A stretch of 64,000 bases of DNA from Dyadobacter sp. CECT 9275 (GCF_907164905.1 NZ_CAJRAF010000001.1:1833001-1897000), one strand, 5' to 3'. Counted from the stretch's first letter, positions 1-9,866 are shown. Program-made: numbers and translations. The notes: generated by a model not told the origin, from the sequence alone.

Positions 1-2
1 TT

Positions 3-257
3 AACGAGACTTTCAGAAAACTTGGGAAATGGATCACATCTTGCCACGCCAAGGATGTGTTCGGGAAAGATGTACATCTGGCTGAGACCATGCCTGGGAA
101 AGGTGCTCTGGATTACAATGCTTATCTCAGAAACGTGGCCGCACTTTCCAGAGAAGTGCCCTTCATGCTTGAACATTTAAGGACTCCGGAGGAATATGAT
201 CAGGCCCGTTCTTTTGTCGTGAAAAAGGCGCAGGAGCTTAGTATTCAGTTGGTGTAA
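3..257 (+). CDS. Sugar phosphate isomerase/epimerase, C-terminal fragment
   Basis: The frame is open from the window edge (first full codon at base 3) to TAA at 255-257, so only the last 84 residues of a longer protein are seen. The tail carries HAKDV, then PGKGALDY, then MLEHL followed by TPEEYDQA; these blocks resemble the last strands of xylose isomerase-like TIM-barrel sugar phosphate isomerases/epimerases, where the His and Glu contact metal or substrate. The substrate cannot be told from this piece. The internal GTG at 57 is unlikely to be a start, because the homologous-looking sequence continues upstream of it. Confidence 0.7.
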   Translation, partial: NETFRKLGKWITSCHAKDVFGKDVHLAETMPGKGALDYNAYLRNVAALSREVPFMLEHLRTPEEYDQARSFVVKKAQELSIQLV

Positions 258-418
258 TCGAATGGCAGTCGTTCCTGCCTGGCGGGTTAACTTAATTCCC
301 GCCTGGCAGTTTCAGAAGGATACGAGAATTGATCCTTTATGTCAGATAAAAATCAGCGCTTAAATTGCCTTGATCATCAGTAATTTGTAGTGTCATTTGA
401 GATTTTAATCATAGCATC

Positions 419-1315
419 ATGTCCAATATTAGTATTATCATTGAAGAACGCCCGGCTGACATCGGTAATTTTCTGGTAGGCCGTTTGCTGCCGTTCCGGA
501 GCAAGCGCATGGTAGGGCCTTTCGCTTTTATTGATCACATGGGGCCCGCCAACCTGAACGAGTATCAGAATATTGATATCGGCCCGCATCCGCATATTGG
601 CCTGTCGACGCTCACATACCTGTTTGAAGGTGCAATCATGCATCGGGACACGTTGGGGATGAAAGTGGAAATAGCACCCGGGCAAGTCAACTGGATGACG
701 GCCGGAAAAGGTATCGTTCATTCGGAACGGACGCCGGAATACCTCCGGCATACCGATAAAAAGCTGCATGGTCTACAGATATGGGTTGCTCTGCCGAAGG
801 ATCTCGAACAAATGGAACCTACCTTTTTTCATGCCAATGCGGAAGATATCCCGACTTGGGAGCACGAGGGCTTACATTATAAGCTAATTGCCGGTTCGGT
901 TTTCGGTAAACAGTCACCGGTGCCGGTTTACAGTGATCTTTATTTTTTTGAGATTAAAACGGAAAAACGGCAGACTATAAAAATTGGAGAGGAGCTGTTC
1001 GGTGAAACGGCCTTATACATTCTGGAAGGAACAGTGGAGAGCGAAGGGAACATTTATGAGCCTAAAAGGATACTGGTAGCCAAAAACAGTTCGCTTTGTG
1101 AGTTTGTGATGGAAGCCGGAACCACAGTATATATTTTCGGTGGAGAGCCGTTGCCGGAAGAACGGTTTATTTACTGGAATTTTGTTTCGTCTGATCCTGC
1201 TTTGATAGAACAGGCCAAGCTGAACTGGCAGGCAGGAAATTTTCCTGTCATTGACGGTGAAGGAGACCTGGTACCTTTGCCACCGGTGACACCGGGTTTG
1301 AAACCTAAAAATTAA
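419..1315 (+). CDS. Pirin family protein
   Basis: 298 residues, the usual length for bicupin pirins. The N-terminal cupin (about residues 20-130) has HPHIG with His57 and His59, and HSE with His101 and Glu103, the four metal ligands known for pirin. The C-terminal cupin (about 170-285) is less conserved, as usual. Family members bind a single metal ion; some have quercetinase activity and others sense redox state. The start at 419 is the first ATG of the frame and leads directly into the conserved ERPADIG region. It stands alone, 160 bases after the sugar isomerase, with no evident operon partner. Physiological role is unknown. Confidence 0.9.
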   Translation: MSNISIIIEERPADIGNFLVGRLLPFRSKRMVGPFAFIDHMGPANLNEYQNIDIGPHPHIGLSTLTYLFEGAIMHRDTLGMKVEIAPGQVNWMTAGKGIVHSERTPEYLRHTDKKLHGLQIWVALPKDLEQMEPTFFHANAEDIPTWEHEGLHYKLIAGSVFGKQSPVPVYSDLYFFEIKTEKRQTIKIGEELFGETALYILEGTVESEGNIYEPKRILVAKNSSLCEFVMEAGTTVYIFGGEPLPEERFIYWNFVSSDPALIEQAKLNWQAGNFPVIDGEGDLVPLPPVTPGLKPKN

Positions 1316-1471
1316 TACTGAACCGGCGCTTGTCCCCATGACTTATCTCGGGTAATAGCATTGAGAATATCTGAAGGTAATAGCATTCCGCCAGTTGTTA
1401 CTGGGAAATAATATGATGTACTGAAATTAATTGTAGTTCAAAAACTGTTCTGACTAAAACATATTTACATT

Positions 1472-1981
1472 ATGAGCACTTTTGACGAAACAACCACCGT
1501 GCAGTCGGGCAAGGAATTATTTATTAAAATGGTCATATCCAACTGGGAACTGCAGAATACAAGGCTGAATAGTCTGCTGGAAAAGCTTTCGGACGAGCGA
1601 ATTGCTGAAGAAACTGCGCCTGGGAGGAATGCAGGCATTTATATACTCGGACATCTGGCAGCGGTGAGCGATGGAATGCTTCCGTTACTGGGATTGGGCG
1701 AGCGGAAATATCCTGAGCTTGACAAGCTTTTCCTGACGAGTCCGGACAAAGCAGGGCAGGAGTATCCCACACCAGGCCAACTAAGATTGTACTGGAGTGA
1801 CATTAATGAAACACTTTCCAGCCGATTTTCCCAAATGGAGCCCAGTGAGTGGTTTGAAAAACATACCTCCATTTCCGAAGAGGATTTTGCCAAGGAACCC
1901 CACCGTAACAAACTCAACATACTGATCAATCGTACCAACCACCAGAGCTATCATTTTGGCCAGCTGATCTATCTGAAATAA
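1472..1981 (+). CDS. DinB-like superfamily protein
   Basis: 169 residues with the four-helix-bundle pattern of the DinB/YfiT superfamily. The metal-binding histidine triad is visible: His61 in ILGHLA, and His157 and His161 in NHQSYHFGQ near the C-terminus. These proteins bind a divalent metal; some act as thiol transferases, most have no known reaction. The gene follows pirin after a 156-base gap and ends just before a perfect 11-bp inverted repeat shared with the convergent SDR gene. A second DinB-fold protein lies 2 kb downstream; the two are divergent in sequence, so this is not a recent duplication. Confidence 0.8.
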   Translation: MSTFDETTTVQSGKELFIKMVISNWELQNTRLNSLLEKLSDERIAEETAPGRNAGIYILGHLAAVSDGMLPLLGLGERKYPELDKLFLTSPDKAGQEYPTPGQLRLYWSDINETLSSRFSQMEPSEWFEKHTSISEEDFAKEPHRNKLNILINRTNHQSYHFGQLIYLK

Positions 1982-2005
1982 TTCTCAGGTTCAAGAATAT
2001 TCTTC

Positions 2006-2042
2006 CGTCCTGACTGCTGTTGAATAAATTTCAGTCAGGACG
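2006..2042. terminator. Inverted repeat between convergent genes, probable terminator
   Basis: CGTCCTGACTG at 2006-2016 is perfectly repeated in reverse complement at 2032-2042, leaving a 15-base loop. It sits 25 bases after the DinB stop and 8 bases after the stop of the opposing SDR gene, the place for a bidirectional terminator. Neither side has a strong U-run, so termination efficiency is uncertain. Confidence 0.5.
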
Positions 2043-2049
2043 AAGGATT

Positions 2050-2694
2050 TTAGGAAATCAATTCACTTTTTGAACGGCTTTTATAAAACAGCCACAGTTT
2101 TTCAGCCAGTATTTCTGGAGAATGTGTAGGGCTCTCCGGCGCTATCAGGCCGCCTACGGTGATAACACCAACAAAAATTCCTTCCTCTGCGAGCCGTTCA
2201 TGGAGCATGATGGCCAGGCTTCTCAGGCCCGCTTTGCCAATGGACAAGGAGCCGAGGCTTGACAAAGGATAGGCAGATAACCCACCACCGGTAAGCAGCA
2301 CAGCACCTTTGCTCGTTTTGAGTTCCTGATGCAATAGCTGAACACTTAAAACGGCATGAGCGATATTGATCCGGAAGTCTTCCGCCAGTGACTCGGGCGT
2401 TTCTTCCAGGATATCCAGCATTTTAATATTTGCGGCATTGTAATGCAGAACAGATACGCCACCCATTTCGGTTTTTAGCTTGGAGAGGGCTGAGGCAAGC
2501 CTGATGCTGTCGCCAGCATCCGCCGCCGACCAATAGGCATCAATTCCTTCGGCTGCGAGTTCCTTGCAAAGTCGGGTAAGTGTATCGGGAGAGCGGCTGA
2601 TAAGCCCGACTTTAAAACCATGGCTGCCAAATTTCCGGGCAACCGCCATGCTGAAACCGTTACCGGCACCGACTATTATTAAAGAATTGTTCAT
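2050..2694 (-). CDS. Atypical short-chain dehydrogenase/reductase (SDR) lacking the catalytic Tyr
   Basis: 214 residues from the ATG at 2694; an upstream ATG at 2724 would add ten residues that do not resemble an SDR start. Strand 1 and the dinucleotide loop are clear (IIVGAGNGFS, Gly9/11/13), YNAANI near residue 85 replaces the NNAG motif, and Asn110 is in place. The active-site segment reads GSLSIGKAGLRS: Lys154 is present but the position four before it, normally Tyr, is Leu150. Family knowledge says Tyr is the acid/base, so the enzyme is either catalytically different or binds nucleotide without classic reduction. It is transcribed alone, convergent with the DinB gene. Confidence 0.8.
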   Translation of the reverse strand: MNNSLIIVGAGNGFSMAVARKFGSHGFKVGLISRSPDTLTRLCKELAAEGIDAYWSAADAGDSIRLASALSKLKTEMGGVSVLHYNAANIKMLDILEETPESLAEDFRINIAHAVLSVQLLHQELKTSKGAVLLTGGGLSAYPLSSLGSLSIGKAGLRSLAIMLHERLAEEGIFVGVITVGGLIAPESPTHSPEILAEKLWLFYKSRSKSELIS

Positions 2695-2919
2695 TGTGCA
2701 AGATTTAGGACGATCAGTCGGCAAGGTATGATATATGCCGGTAACTCCGGCAGCCAGATTGTGAAGATTTGAAAAACATGTATATTTAGGTCAGGGATTT
2801 TGCAAAATCGCCTGTTTCAGATTTGCGATATGTCCTCAGTTCCCGCCGGACGTTTGATGAAAATAGCCAGAACTTTGAAAGAGAAATCACAATCCTGATC
2901 GTAAAAAATACCGGACCTT

Positions 2920-3399
2920 ATGGAAAAGCCTTTTGTAGATAAGGAATATGTTCTTGAAAAATTTGACGGGAAGGGTGGATGGACTTACGCTGTCATTCCG
3001 GAAGCAGTTACAAGCAGCAAAAATTATTTCAACTGGGTAAAGGTACGAGGCAGTATTGATGGTGTAGAGCTCAGAGGTTATAAATTAATGTCCATGGGAA
3101 AAGGGAAACTTTTCCTGCCTGTAAAAGCCGAGATACGAAAGAAGATCGGAAAAAAGGAAGGAGATCGGGTACATATTATTTTGTATGAAGACAATACTCC
3201 GTTGGAAATTCCGGAGGAACTCAGGTTGTGCCTGGCCGACGAACCCAAGGCGTATGAAAATTTTATGAATCTTACGGAGGGCTATCAGAAAGAATTTATC
3301 AATTATATTTATTCTGCCAAAACAGAAAACACGCGCGTGGAAAGGATCGCCAAAACGATCAACATCGTTTTAGCAGGAAAGACGCTTTCCAGGCAATAA
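2920..3399 (+). CDS. YdeI/OmpD-associated-like protein with DUF1905 domain
   Basis: 159 residues. The N-terminal half (about 8-90) matches the DUF1905 pattern: a beta-barrel-like domain ending LFLPVKAEIRKKIGKKEGDRVHIILYED. The C-terminal part (about 105-155: AYENFMNLTEGYQKEFINYI, then RVERIAKTINIV) matches the YdeI helical domain. Both domains commonly occur together; their biochemical role is unknown. The gene starts a probable three-gene unit: 29 bases separate it from the next start and 7 bases separate that gene from the third. No signal peptide, so presumably cytoplasmic. Confidence 0.8.
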   Translation: MEKPFVDKEYVLEKFDGKGGWTYAVIPEAVTSSKNYFNWVKVRGSIDGVELRGYKLMSMGKGKLFLPVKAEIRKKIGKKEGDRVHIILYEDNTPLEIPEELRLCLADEPKAYENFMNLTEGYQKEFINYIYSAKTENTRVERIAKTINIVLAGKTLSRQ

Positions 3400-3428
3400 A
3401 CAGAGGAAAGATATTGAAAAAGGATTCT

Positions 3429-3926
3429 ATGAAACACGGAAGTAATAGGCTTGCCCTGGTCGGAATAGGTGCTGCAATCCTAATTTCCCTGGGTACGTCG
3501 TTACCCGCCTTTTACGGCACAAAGGATTTCAGAAAGCTGGATATGCTTCTGGGAACCTGGGAAATGAAAACTGAAAAAGGGAGTTATTTTGAAAAGTGGA
3601 ACCGGAACGGGAGGACTGCTTTTTCGGGAGTCAGTTTTAAAGTCAAAGGTGGGGATACCACCATGCTGGAGACCGTTCGGTTGTATCTGGCAGACCGGCA
3701 GATCGTTTGTGCACCCACTACTTATGGCCAGAACCGTGAGCAGGAGGTCCCCTTTCAGCTCGTGACCATAGAGGGACAAAGGTTTGTATTTGAAAATCCG
3801 CAGCACGATTTCCCGCAGCGTATCGTGTATCACTTCACAGGCGGAGATTCTTTACATGCTTATATTGAGGGTCAGGTGAGCCAGAAAATGCGGCGCCTGG
3901 ATTTCTATTATTCCAAACAAAAGTAA
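3429..3926 (+). CDS. Secreted DUF6265-like (lipocalin-like) protein
   Basis: 165 residues from the ATG at 3429; a TTG at 3414 in the same frame would add MKKDS-type residues before it and is less likely. Residues 1-30 form a signal peptide (basic MKHGSNR, hydrophobic LALVGIGAAILISLG, then ASLP-type cleavage region). The mature part opens with LDMLLGTWEM and later EKWN, the pattern of the DUF6265 beta-barrel family, and carries ENPQHDFPQRIVY, a conserved stretch of that family. No enzymatic function is known. Middle gene of the 2920-4497 unit. Confidence 0.7.
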   Translation: MKHGSNRLALVGIGAAILISLGTSLPAFYGTKDFRKLDMLLGTWEMKTEKGSYFEKWNRNGRTAFSGVSFKVKGGDTTMLETVRLYLADRQIVCAPTTYGQNREQEVPFQLVTIEGQRFVFENPQHDFPQRIVYHFTGGDSLHAYIEGQVSQKMRRLDFYYSKQK

Positions 3927-3933
3927 CGCAACG

Positions 3934-4497
3934 ATGAGAAAATCAGATATTAACCCTATGCCCGCTTTTTTTGACAGGTATATCAACCTGGCGGAGGATC
4001 TGGATATCCTGGAAGCGCTGGAAAAGTATGCACCCGAAAATGTTTATGACGAAACAGAGAAGTTGGTAGAGATGGGAGACCGGGTATATGCTCCTGGCAA
4101 ATGGACCGTAAAAGATATATTACAACATGTAATTGATAACGAGAGGATTATGTCCTACCGGGCTCTGCGATTTTCTAGAAATGATAAAACGACGCTGCCT
4201 GGTTATGACGAGGAGATACTGGCGGCGCATACGATGGCGTCCAAGCGTACTGTGCAGGATTTAATGGACGAGTTCGGTCTTGTAAGAGCTACGTCCATTG
4301 CTTTGTTTAAAAACATGGACGAGAAAATGATCCTGTCATCCGGCGTTGCTTATAAGAGTGAGATATCTGCCCTTGCTCTTGGCTTTGTAATTGTGGGGCA
4401 TGCGGTTCACCATATGAATGTGATCCGGGAACGTTATTTTCCATTACTGCAAGGCGATAGGCCTACCTTGGAAATTCGAAAATGCGTGAGAATTTAA
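3934..4497 (+). CDS. DinB-like superfamily protein
   Basis: 187 residues. Metal-binding histidines of the DinB/DfsB fold can be placed: His65 in DILQHVIDNE, and His156 with His160 in GHAVHHMNVIRER. Members bind nickel or zinc; reactions are mostly unknown. It begins 7 bases after the previous stop, so it is almost certainly co-transcribed with it. The protein extends about 15 residues beyond the conserved IRERYFPLL end, with a basic tail (EIRKCVRI) right beside the insertion sequence. A 15-bp perfect hairpin with a T-run follows. Confidence 0.85.
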   Translation: MRKSDINPMPAFFDRYINLAEDLDILEALEKYAPENVYDETEKLVEMGDRVYAPGKWTVKDILQHVIDNERIMSYRALRFSRNDKTTLPGYDEEILAAHTMASKRTVQDLMDEFGLVRATSIALFKNMDEKMILSSGVAYKSEISALALGFVIVGHAVHHMNVIRERYFPLLQGDRPTLEIRKCVRI

Positions 4498-4537
4498 TGT
4501 AGGTAACCCTAATTTGGGTTCTGTTTTTTTTCTCATC

Positions 4538-4585
4538 AGCAGACACAAATTGGAATAATTCAATTTGTGTCTGCTATTTTTTTAT
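4538..4585 (+). terminator. Intrinsic terminator after the DinB gene
   Basis: AGCAGACACAAATTG at 4538-4552 pairs perfectly with 4561-4575 (15-bp stem, 8-base loop) and is followed on the plus strand by A then seven T. It ends the 2920-4497 transcript. If the IS limits above are right, the hairpin belongs to the element and would insulate its transposase from read-through. Confidence 0.8.
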
Positions 4586-4670
4586 TTAACGGAAAAGGTG
4601 TTCTATACGAGCATAATTGTCCTGCCCTTTCAAGTTTGAAGAGTACAAAAATTAGATTTTTAAGAACAAG

Positions 4671-5753
4671 TTAGGCTGCGTTTTTAAGCTCCTGTTGCCT
4701 TCGTCGACGTTTGGCAATTAACACACAATTTGCTGTAAGTACTCCGAAAAATAGCCAAACCATCTCTGTTTCTGGGTTTCTGGCCTTAATTTTCCTAAGT
4801 AGATATTGCTCCTTTTCATTTCCAAAGCTGCCTTCCAGACGTGTGGATCTATCCTTATTTAATAGAGCTTTGATTTTCTTGGTGGGCTTATCATCTTTCC
4901 CTCTCCCTTTTCTTACAAAATTTGTGGTGATGTGCTCCTTAGTCGCAAATTTTCTATTTTCATTCGTGGCATAAATGGCATCGCCTGCCAGGTGGGAGCA
5001 TGTCTCAAATAAATTTTTATGCTTTAATATGCTTATTTTAAGTCTCTTACATTCGTTAAAAGCTTTGTAACTAACGTGTTCGAGAATGCTAATTCCACCT
5101 ACCTGTATTTTGTGTACCTTAAGCCCGAACTCAACGGGTTTGTTCTCTTTTCCCCGAACAATAGGTCTGATATACGGCTTATAGATACTGACAATCCTCT
5201 CTTTTATTTTAACTTTTGGGTATTGGAAATGGTGATACTGCTGCTGATAAACCATCTTGATCGTCTTGAAAGTAGCAGCATCCTTATCTGTAAACCCACT
5301 TGCTTTCAATTGATTAAGTAGGTTTTGATAGGCATCTATTCCTTTCAGCAGCAACTTTAATAAAGCATTCTTTCTGGACTTTGTTTTCCTGAAAGTCTTT
5401 TTTCTTTGTTTACTATAAACATTTGTTTTCTTTTTTTGATCCTGATATTTGGATCGTGGTTGACGGAGGCCATGAAGTTGACAAAGCGCTGGAATTTGTT
5501 TTTCCCAGATCCATTGACAACTTTCCCACAAGATCTTGGTATCGGTAGGAAAACGCATATGTACTTCATAGCAGGTAGCATCCATCAGAAGCACATTTTT
5601 ATCAGGAATTTCATTTTTCCAGGCAGAGATCAAGACCTTTTGCACTGCCTGCATATCCACATGATGACTCAGATAACTTCTTACCTTCGAGACAAAAGAG
5701 TTGTCTTTAATTGATTCATTATCAGACAATAATACACCACAAAACAGCTGCAT
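4671..5753 (-). pseudogene. Transposase, C-terminal part (DDE domain), downstream of a frameshift
   Basis: 360 residues from the internal ATG at 5753. The catalytic region shows LLMDATCYEVHMRFPTD (first Asp), then LAGDAIYATNENR (second Asp) and LEGSFGNEKEQYLL (Glu), followed by the usual KARNPETEMVWLFFGVLTAN tail; this is the DDE pattern of IS5/IS1182-type enzymes. A lysine-rich stretch around residue 110-130 is probably DNA-binding. It continues the protein started by the ORF at 6021-5722 in another frame, so as written the two halves are not joined. A programmed frameshift is possible but no classical slippery run is seen. Confidence 0.75.
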
Positions 5754-6021
5754 CGCCCACCGCGGCGGCGGACCGCTCGGTGTTGAAACGATCCAGAAGT
5801 TTTTGATCGCTCTGGCCAGTATAATGTTTCAAAAACATCATCCCGAAAAGCCCTTTGGGCGGTAACCAGGACGGTGCACCCCGCAGGGTTTTCTTTTTAG
5901 GAAGCAACTCAACTAGATTATCCCAGTCGATACAGTCATGAAGACGACCAAGTTCAGTATTCTTGAAAATATACCATTTAGAAGAGTAGTAAGAATCCGA
6001 AGAAAATAGAGTATTTTGCAT
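5722..6021 (-). pseudogene. Transposase, N-terminal part (DUF772-like), upstream of a frameshift
   Basis: 99 residues. The first 82 (…LKHYTGQSDQKLLDRFNTER) form the N-terminal DUF772-type domain of IS5/IS1182 transposases; the last 17 are out-of-frame nonsense. The frame change occurs at a G+C-only-like patch: bases 5760-5772 (13 bases). Removing them would restore an uninterrupted reading …NTERWAMQLFCGV… into the ORF that starts at 5753. This is arithmetic on the sequence; that the 13 bases are an insertion is inference. Codon use and A+T content set the element apart from its neighbours. Confidence 0.7.
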
Positions 6022-6050
6022 ATGTTTATATTAATGCTTGGTAACCTTAA

Positions 6051-6098
6051 GATAAACAAAAACCCCGAATTATGCCAGTTCCTGACATATTCGGGGTT
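6051..6098 (-). terminator. Intrinsic terminator of the DUF255 gene
   Basis: AACCCCGAAT at 6061-6070 pairs with ATTCGGGGTT at 6089-6098; reading on the minus strand the stem is followed by a T-rich run (complement of 6051-6062). It lies about 60 bases beyond the stop of the minus-strand gene at 6160. Confidence 0.75.
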
Positions 6099-6159
6099 AA
6101 TTATTTTTATAAAAAACTAATAATCAGATAATTAAAAGGGTAAAGGTCGCCCGCGATAT

Positions 6160-8178
6160 TTAACCGGCCGATGCAATCTGATCGATGGCATCGGGCACGG
6201 TGGTAACCGGCAGCTGGCACATTTTATCATAACAGACATATATAGCTGTTTTGCCATTCAGGTCTGTTCTGCCGGTAAGCAGCGGTAATTGCGAGATGGT
6301 CGCTGTGCCAAGCATTATTTTATTGGGAATGAAAAAGCGGTCGAGGTCTTTCCTGTAGTGATCCGCATCCTCACCCACAATCACTATTTCGGAGGTTGGG
6401 ACAGCCCTCAGGCAGTAAAGTGCCGCCCAGTTGGTAACCCATTGTACATCCGTTAAAAGTATTTTTCTCATTTTAGAGAGCATTTCATCCGCATACCGGA
6501 TATACTCCTGATGATCCAGTATCATGCCGAGATAATAAAGATTATGCGCCATGACGGAATTGGAGGACGGAATAACGTTGTCAAAAAGTTCTTTCTTCCT
6601 GGCAATTAAACGTTCGCCTTCCGAATCCGTAAAGTGGAAATAGCCTTCCTGGTGATCATAAAAATTACTGATGCTATAATGACAGAGATCCCGGGCGGCA
6701 CTTATCCATTTTTCGTCAAATGTGATCTGGTACAGTCCCAGGTACCCTTCAATAACGGCGGCGTAGTCTTCCAGAAAACCAGTTATACTGGCATTTCCGT
6801 TTTTGTAACTATGCAGCAGCCGCTGATCCCTGACCAGATTACGCGAAATAAATTCACCGCACCGGATTGCCAGTTCTCGGATTCTCTCTTCTCCCAAGGC
6901 CCTGTAAGAATCTGTTAAGCCTTTGATAAGCAAACCATTCCATGAAGCAAGTATTTTGTCGTCCAGTCCAGGCCGTGTTTTTTGTTTCCTGGCTTCTGCC
7001 AGTTTTTGAAGTGCCCCGTTGTATTGCTCTGCAAAATCAGCAGCATGTATCCCTTTTGCTTTAGCGGTAACCTCCACAGGTTCGGTCAGATGCAGGTGAT
7101 TGAAACCGTGTTCCCAGTTTCCCCCAGCAGAAATAGCATAAAGCCTGGCGAACCAGTCGAAATCCTCCTGGAGTATTTCTTTGAGCTCCTTTTCGGTCCA
7201 TATATAGAATTTGCCCTCTATGCCTTCACTGTCGGCATCCAGGGCGGAGTAGAACCCGCCTTCAGGACTCATCATTTCATTCTCAAGCCAGGCGATGGTG
7301 GCACTGATGCGGTTATGATACAGGGGGTTTAACGTCAGGCTGTATGCTTCCGCGTATATGCTGAGCAGCTGCGCGTTATCGTACAGCATTTTTTCAAAAT
7401 GGGGTATGAACCATTCGTCGTCTACCGAGTAACGTGCCCATCCTCCGCCAACATGATCATAAATGCCACCCAGGGCAATGCGGTCCAGGGTAAGCTCTAT
7501 TTGTGCCAGCGCTTCGGGATTTTGGGTGATATCGTAGTACCGCAACAGGAATTTATAAATGGATGGCATGGGGAATTTTGGAGCACGGTCCATACCACCC
7601 TTGATATCGTCGAAATTCCTTTTCAATTTTTCAAACATCAGGTCGAGCTCCTCCACCGTGAAAGCGTCGGGTGTGTAGACCAGTCCATATTTTTCAGATT
7701 CCGACCTGATCATATTTTCTACAAAACCATTTGCCGAGTTAACGAGCTCAGCATAGTGTTTGTGAAACGCATCATTGATACTGCGTAGCAGCTGTACCCA
7801 GTTCTGCGGCGGAAGGTAGGTGACGCCATAAAAAGGGCGACAGTCGGGCAGGAGGAAAACATTCAGCGGCCATCCGCCTTTTACGCCCATTGCCTGTACG
7901 GCATCCATGTACACTGCATCTACGTCCGGTCTTTCCTCCCGATCCACCTTAATACAGATAAAATGCTGGTTCATCACAGCAGCAATATCTTGCTTTTCAA
8001 AACACTCGCGTTCCATCACATGGCACCAGTGACAGGCAGAATAACCGATGCTGACCAGTATGGGTTTGTTTTCTTCCTTGGCTTTGGCCAAAGCTTCATC
8101 ACCCCATGGATACCAGTCTACCGGATTATGAGCATGCTGAAGAAGGTATGGGCTGGTTTGGTTTGCAAGACGGTTCAT
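6160..8178 (-). CDS. DUF255 thioredoxin-domain protein (YyaL/SPATA20 family)
   Basis: 672 residues from the ATG at 8178; an upstream in-frame ATG at 8220 adds a poorly conserved 14-residue leader, and the family normally begins [15 protein letters not shown]. The N-terminal thioredoxin-like domain (about 1-165) has the CHWC active site at Cys49-Cys52, then VDREERPD and [12 protein letters not shown]. The rest is an (alpha/alpha)6 barrel of six-hairpin glycosidase type ([25 protein letters not shown]). Proteins of this family are widespread and full length is about 670-690. The reaction is not established; thioredoxin plus glycosidase-fold architecture is the known fact. No signal peptide. Confidence 0.9.
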   Translation of the reverse strand: MNRLANQTSPYLLQHAHNPVDWYPWGDEALAKAKEENKPILVSIGYSACHWCHVMERECFEKQDIAAVMNQHFICIKVDREERPDVDAVYMDAVQAMGVKGGWPLNVFLLPDCRPFYGVTYLPPQNWVQLLRSINDAFHKHYAELVNSANGFVENMIRSESEKYGLVYTPDAFTVEELDLMFEKLKRNFDDIKGGMDRAPKFPMPSIYKFLLRYYDITQNPEALAQIELTLDRIALGGIYDHVGGGWARYSVDDEWFIPHFEKMLYDNAQLLSIYAEAYSLTLNPLYHNRISATIAWLENEMMSPEGGFYSALDADSEGIEGKFYIWTEKELKEILQEDFDWFARLYAISAGGNWEHGFNHLHLTEPVEVTAKAKGIHAADFAEQYNGALQKLAEARKQKTRPGLDDKILASWNGLLIKGLTDSYRALGEERIRELAIRCGEFISRNLVRDQRLLHSYKNGNASITGFLEDYAAVIEGYLGLYQITFDEKWISAARDLCHYSISNFYDHQEGYFHFTDSEGERLIARKKELFDNVIPSSNSVMAHNLYYLGMILDHQEYIRYADEMLSKMRKILLTDVQWVTNWAALYCLRAVPTSEIVIVGEDADHYRKDLDRFFIPNKIMLGTATISQLPLLTGRTDLNGKTAIYVCYDKMCQLPVTTVPDAIDQIASAG

Positions 8179-8231
8179 GGGATGGAATGCTAAATCGGTA
8201 TACAATACATACTCCGGCAATGCCGTATCAA

Positions 8232-9866
8232 TTATTGGCTTACAATTACTTTTTTAGTAATTGTTCTGTCTTTGGATATAAATCTTGCAAAATATATACC
8301 ATCCGGCAATTGGGGTAGTATAATGGTTTCCTTGGTCTGGCCCGCATGAACCGTAAGATTCTGTTTTTTGATTTCCTGTCCTTTCGTATTGATTAAAGTA
8401 AAATCAACCTGAGTGGCCCCGTTAAGCCCTGTGAGTACCACGTTGAGATCGTATTTTACCGGATTAGCGTAAACAAATACATCCGAAAAACTGGGTTCAA
8501 CAGAGGTAATTCCGTCATTGAGATCAAATTTGCAAAGAAAGACTTCCCGTCCTTTTAACACGATGGTTTTAACCCATTTTTGATAAGATACCGTTACGGG
8601 AGTTTCCTGGTTATCGGTGGCATAAGGGTTCTGTGCGGCTATCAGTACCTCATTATTTTTAACCACTCCGCGCCAGATGGGGTTCTGAAGCTCCATGTGG
8701 TCCCGGGCCGACTGGGGTATGATGAGCTGGTAGTTCCCCGTAAACATGTCTTTAAAAGCAGATAGGCGGTAAAGCCCGTTGATAAAATACTCATAAGGTG
8801 CATAGTTCTCCTGACGGCTACCTGGAAAAGAAGGGTTTTCCCAGAGCCACAAACCGGATGCACCGGAAAAGAAAGGGAAAATTGCAGTAGCCTCGGCAAT
8901 AAAGGGAGCAATCAGCGGGGTATTGGGGTCATAGCTGTCATGTATCCTGAGCCATACAAATGGAATGATGGGTTTATTACTCCAGGCGCGGTTCACCTCA
9001 ATATGAAAAAGAAGGTATGACAGATAATCCTTTCCCAATGGATTGTCATATCCGTAGTAATAATAAGGCGATGGTGCCATGATATCATGCGCTGTGTAGT
9101 AACTTCCACCAATTTTACCATCGTCGCCCTGGTCCAGATAGTGTGTCCGTGCCAGGTTGGTAGTCCAGTCCAGCCAGCTGTTTGAGGTAATATTAAGCCA
9201 GGTATTTCGCACGGGAACATCGCTATAGCTCGTGATTAAGGCCTGAGGTTTTTTGCTTTTGAACCTTCTTATCGACTCAGTATACCACCATCGCATGTCG
9301 CGTTTGTAAGTGGTGACAAATTCGTTGTCGGAGAGGCTCCGGTATTTTTGAGGAATAGCAGTATTACTTTTCAGGGCCAGTATATCCCGGTCCTCGCGCT
9401 GCATTCTTTCGATATCCAGACATGCAATTTCCGCGTCGTAAATCGTGGATGCGAAATTGTCCCAGTAATTACGGTACGCTGTTGTGTCGTTCCCCCAAGG
9501 ACTTCTGAGGGTATTGTCGCCCCAGGGCTGCGGCACGCCGCTGTTGGTGGCCACGCCATACCACAAAAGGGCTCGTTGGCTGGGTGAAAGGGAGCCAGGT
9601 TCGGGACCGCTGAAGGAGGCCAGGTGGCTGAAACCGTGTTTCAGGGGCTGCGACTGCGTGTCGCCAAGGCGCACAGCATTATAAATAATTTTAAAAGGTA
9701 GCGTAAACTCAGGAAACTTACTCCACTCAATGGTATTGTTGGAAGTCACCGGAACCAGGTTGTAGGCCGGAGTACAATTCTGTGAATAGCTTTCGATAGG
9801 TTTGATTATCAGCACGATAATCATCAATAGGAGTGTACCGTAGGATAATTTGATAAAGTATTGCAT
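8232..9866 (-). CDS. Secreted protein with T9SS C-terminal sorting domain
   Basis: 544 residues. An N-terminal signal peptide (about 1-29, hydrophobic [12 protein letters not shown], ending ESYSQ) and a C-terminal domain (about 463-544) of the Por/T9SS type A kind: [42 protein letters not shown]. The mature body is rich in aromatic residues ([22 protein letters not shown]), suggesting a TIM-barrel carbohydrate-active enzyme, but I do not recognise the family. It would be exported by Sec and then by T9SS to the cell surface. It lies 53 bases upstream of the DUF255 gene on the same strand, so co-transcription is possible. Confidence 0.8.
   Translation of the reverse strand: MQYFIKLSYGTLLLMIIVLIIKPIESYSQNCTPAYNLVPVTSNNTIEWSKFPEFTLPFKIIYNAVRLGDTQSQPLKHGFSHLASFSGPEPGSLSPSQRALLWYGVATNSGVPQPWGDNTLRSPWGNDTTAYRNYWDNFASTIYDAEIACLDIERMQREDRDILALKSNTAIPQKYRSLSDNEFVTTYKRDMRWWYTESIRRFKSKKPQALITSYSDVPVRNTWLNITSNSWLDWTTNLARTHYLDQGDDGKIGGSYYTAHDIMAPSPYYYYGYDNPLGKDYLSYLLFHIEVNRAWSNKPIIPFVWLRIHDSYDPNTPLIAPFIAEATAIFPFFSGASGLWLWENPSFPGSRQENYAPYEYFINGLYRLSAFKDMFTGNYQLIIPQSARDHMELQNPIWRGVVKNNEVLIAAQNPYATDNQETPVTVSYQKWVKTIVLKGREVFLCKFDLNDGITSVEPSFSDVFVYANPVKYDLNVVLTGLNGATQVDFTLINTKGQEIKKQNLTVHAGQTKETIILPQLPDGIYFARFISKDRTITKKVIVSQ

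Larger units (their letters stand above)
4502..6050. mobile_element. Insertion sequence of the IS5/IS1182 type, approximate limits
   Basis: A frameshifted DDE transposase gene fills most of this stretch. The segment is bounded by near-identical direct copies of an 11-mer, GGTAACCCTAA at 4502-4512 and GGTAACCTTAA at 6040-6050, which could be a target duplication. Because GGTNACC is nearly its own reverse complement, the same bases could also be parts of terminal inverted repeats, so the limits are provisional. The element lies between convergent genes and interrupts nothing recognisable. Its coding part is clearly more A+T-rich than its neighbours, a sign of transfer. Confidence 0.55.

Noticed and set aside
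4502..6050. GGTAACC copies as certain terminal inverted repeats
   Set aside because: They match equally well as direct copies; the inverted match holds only for about seven bases. Recorded as provisional limits only.
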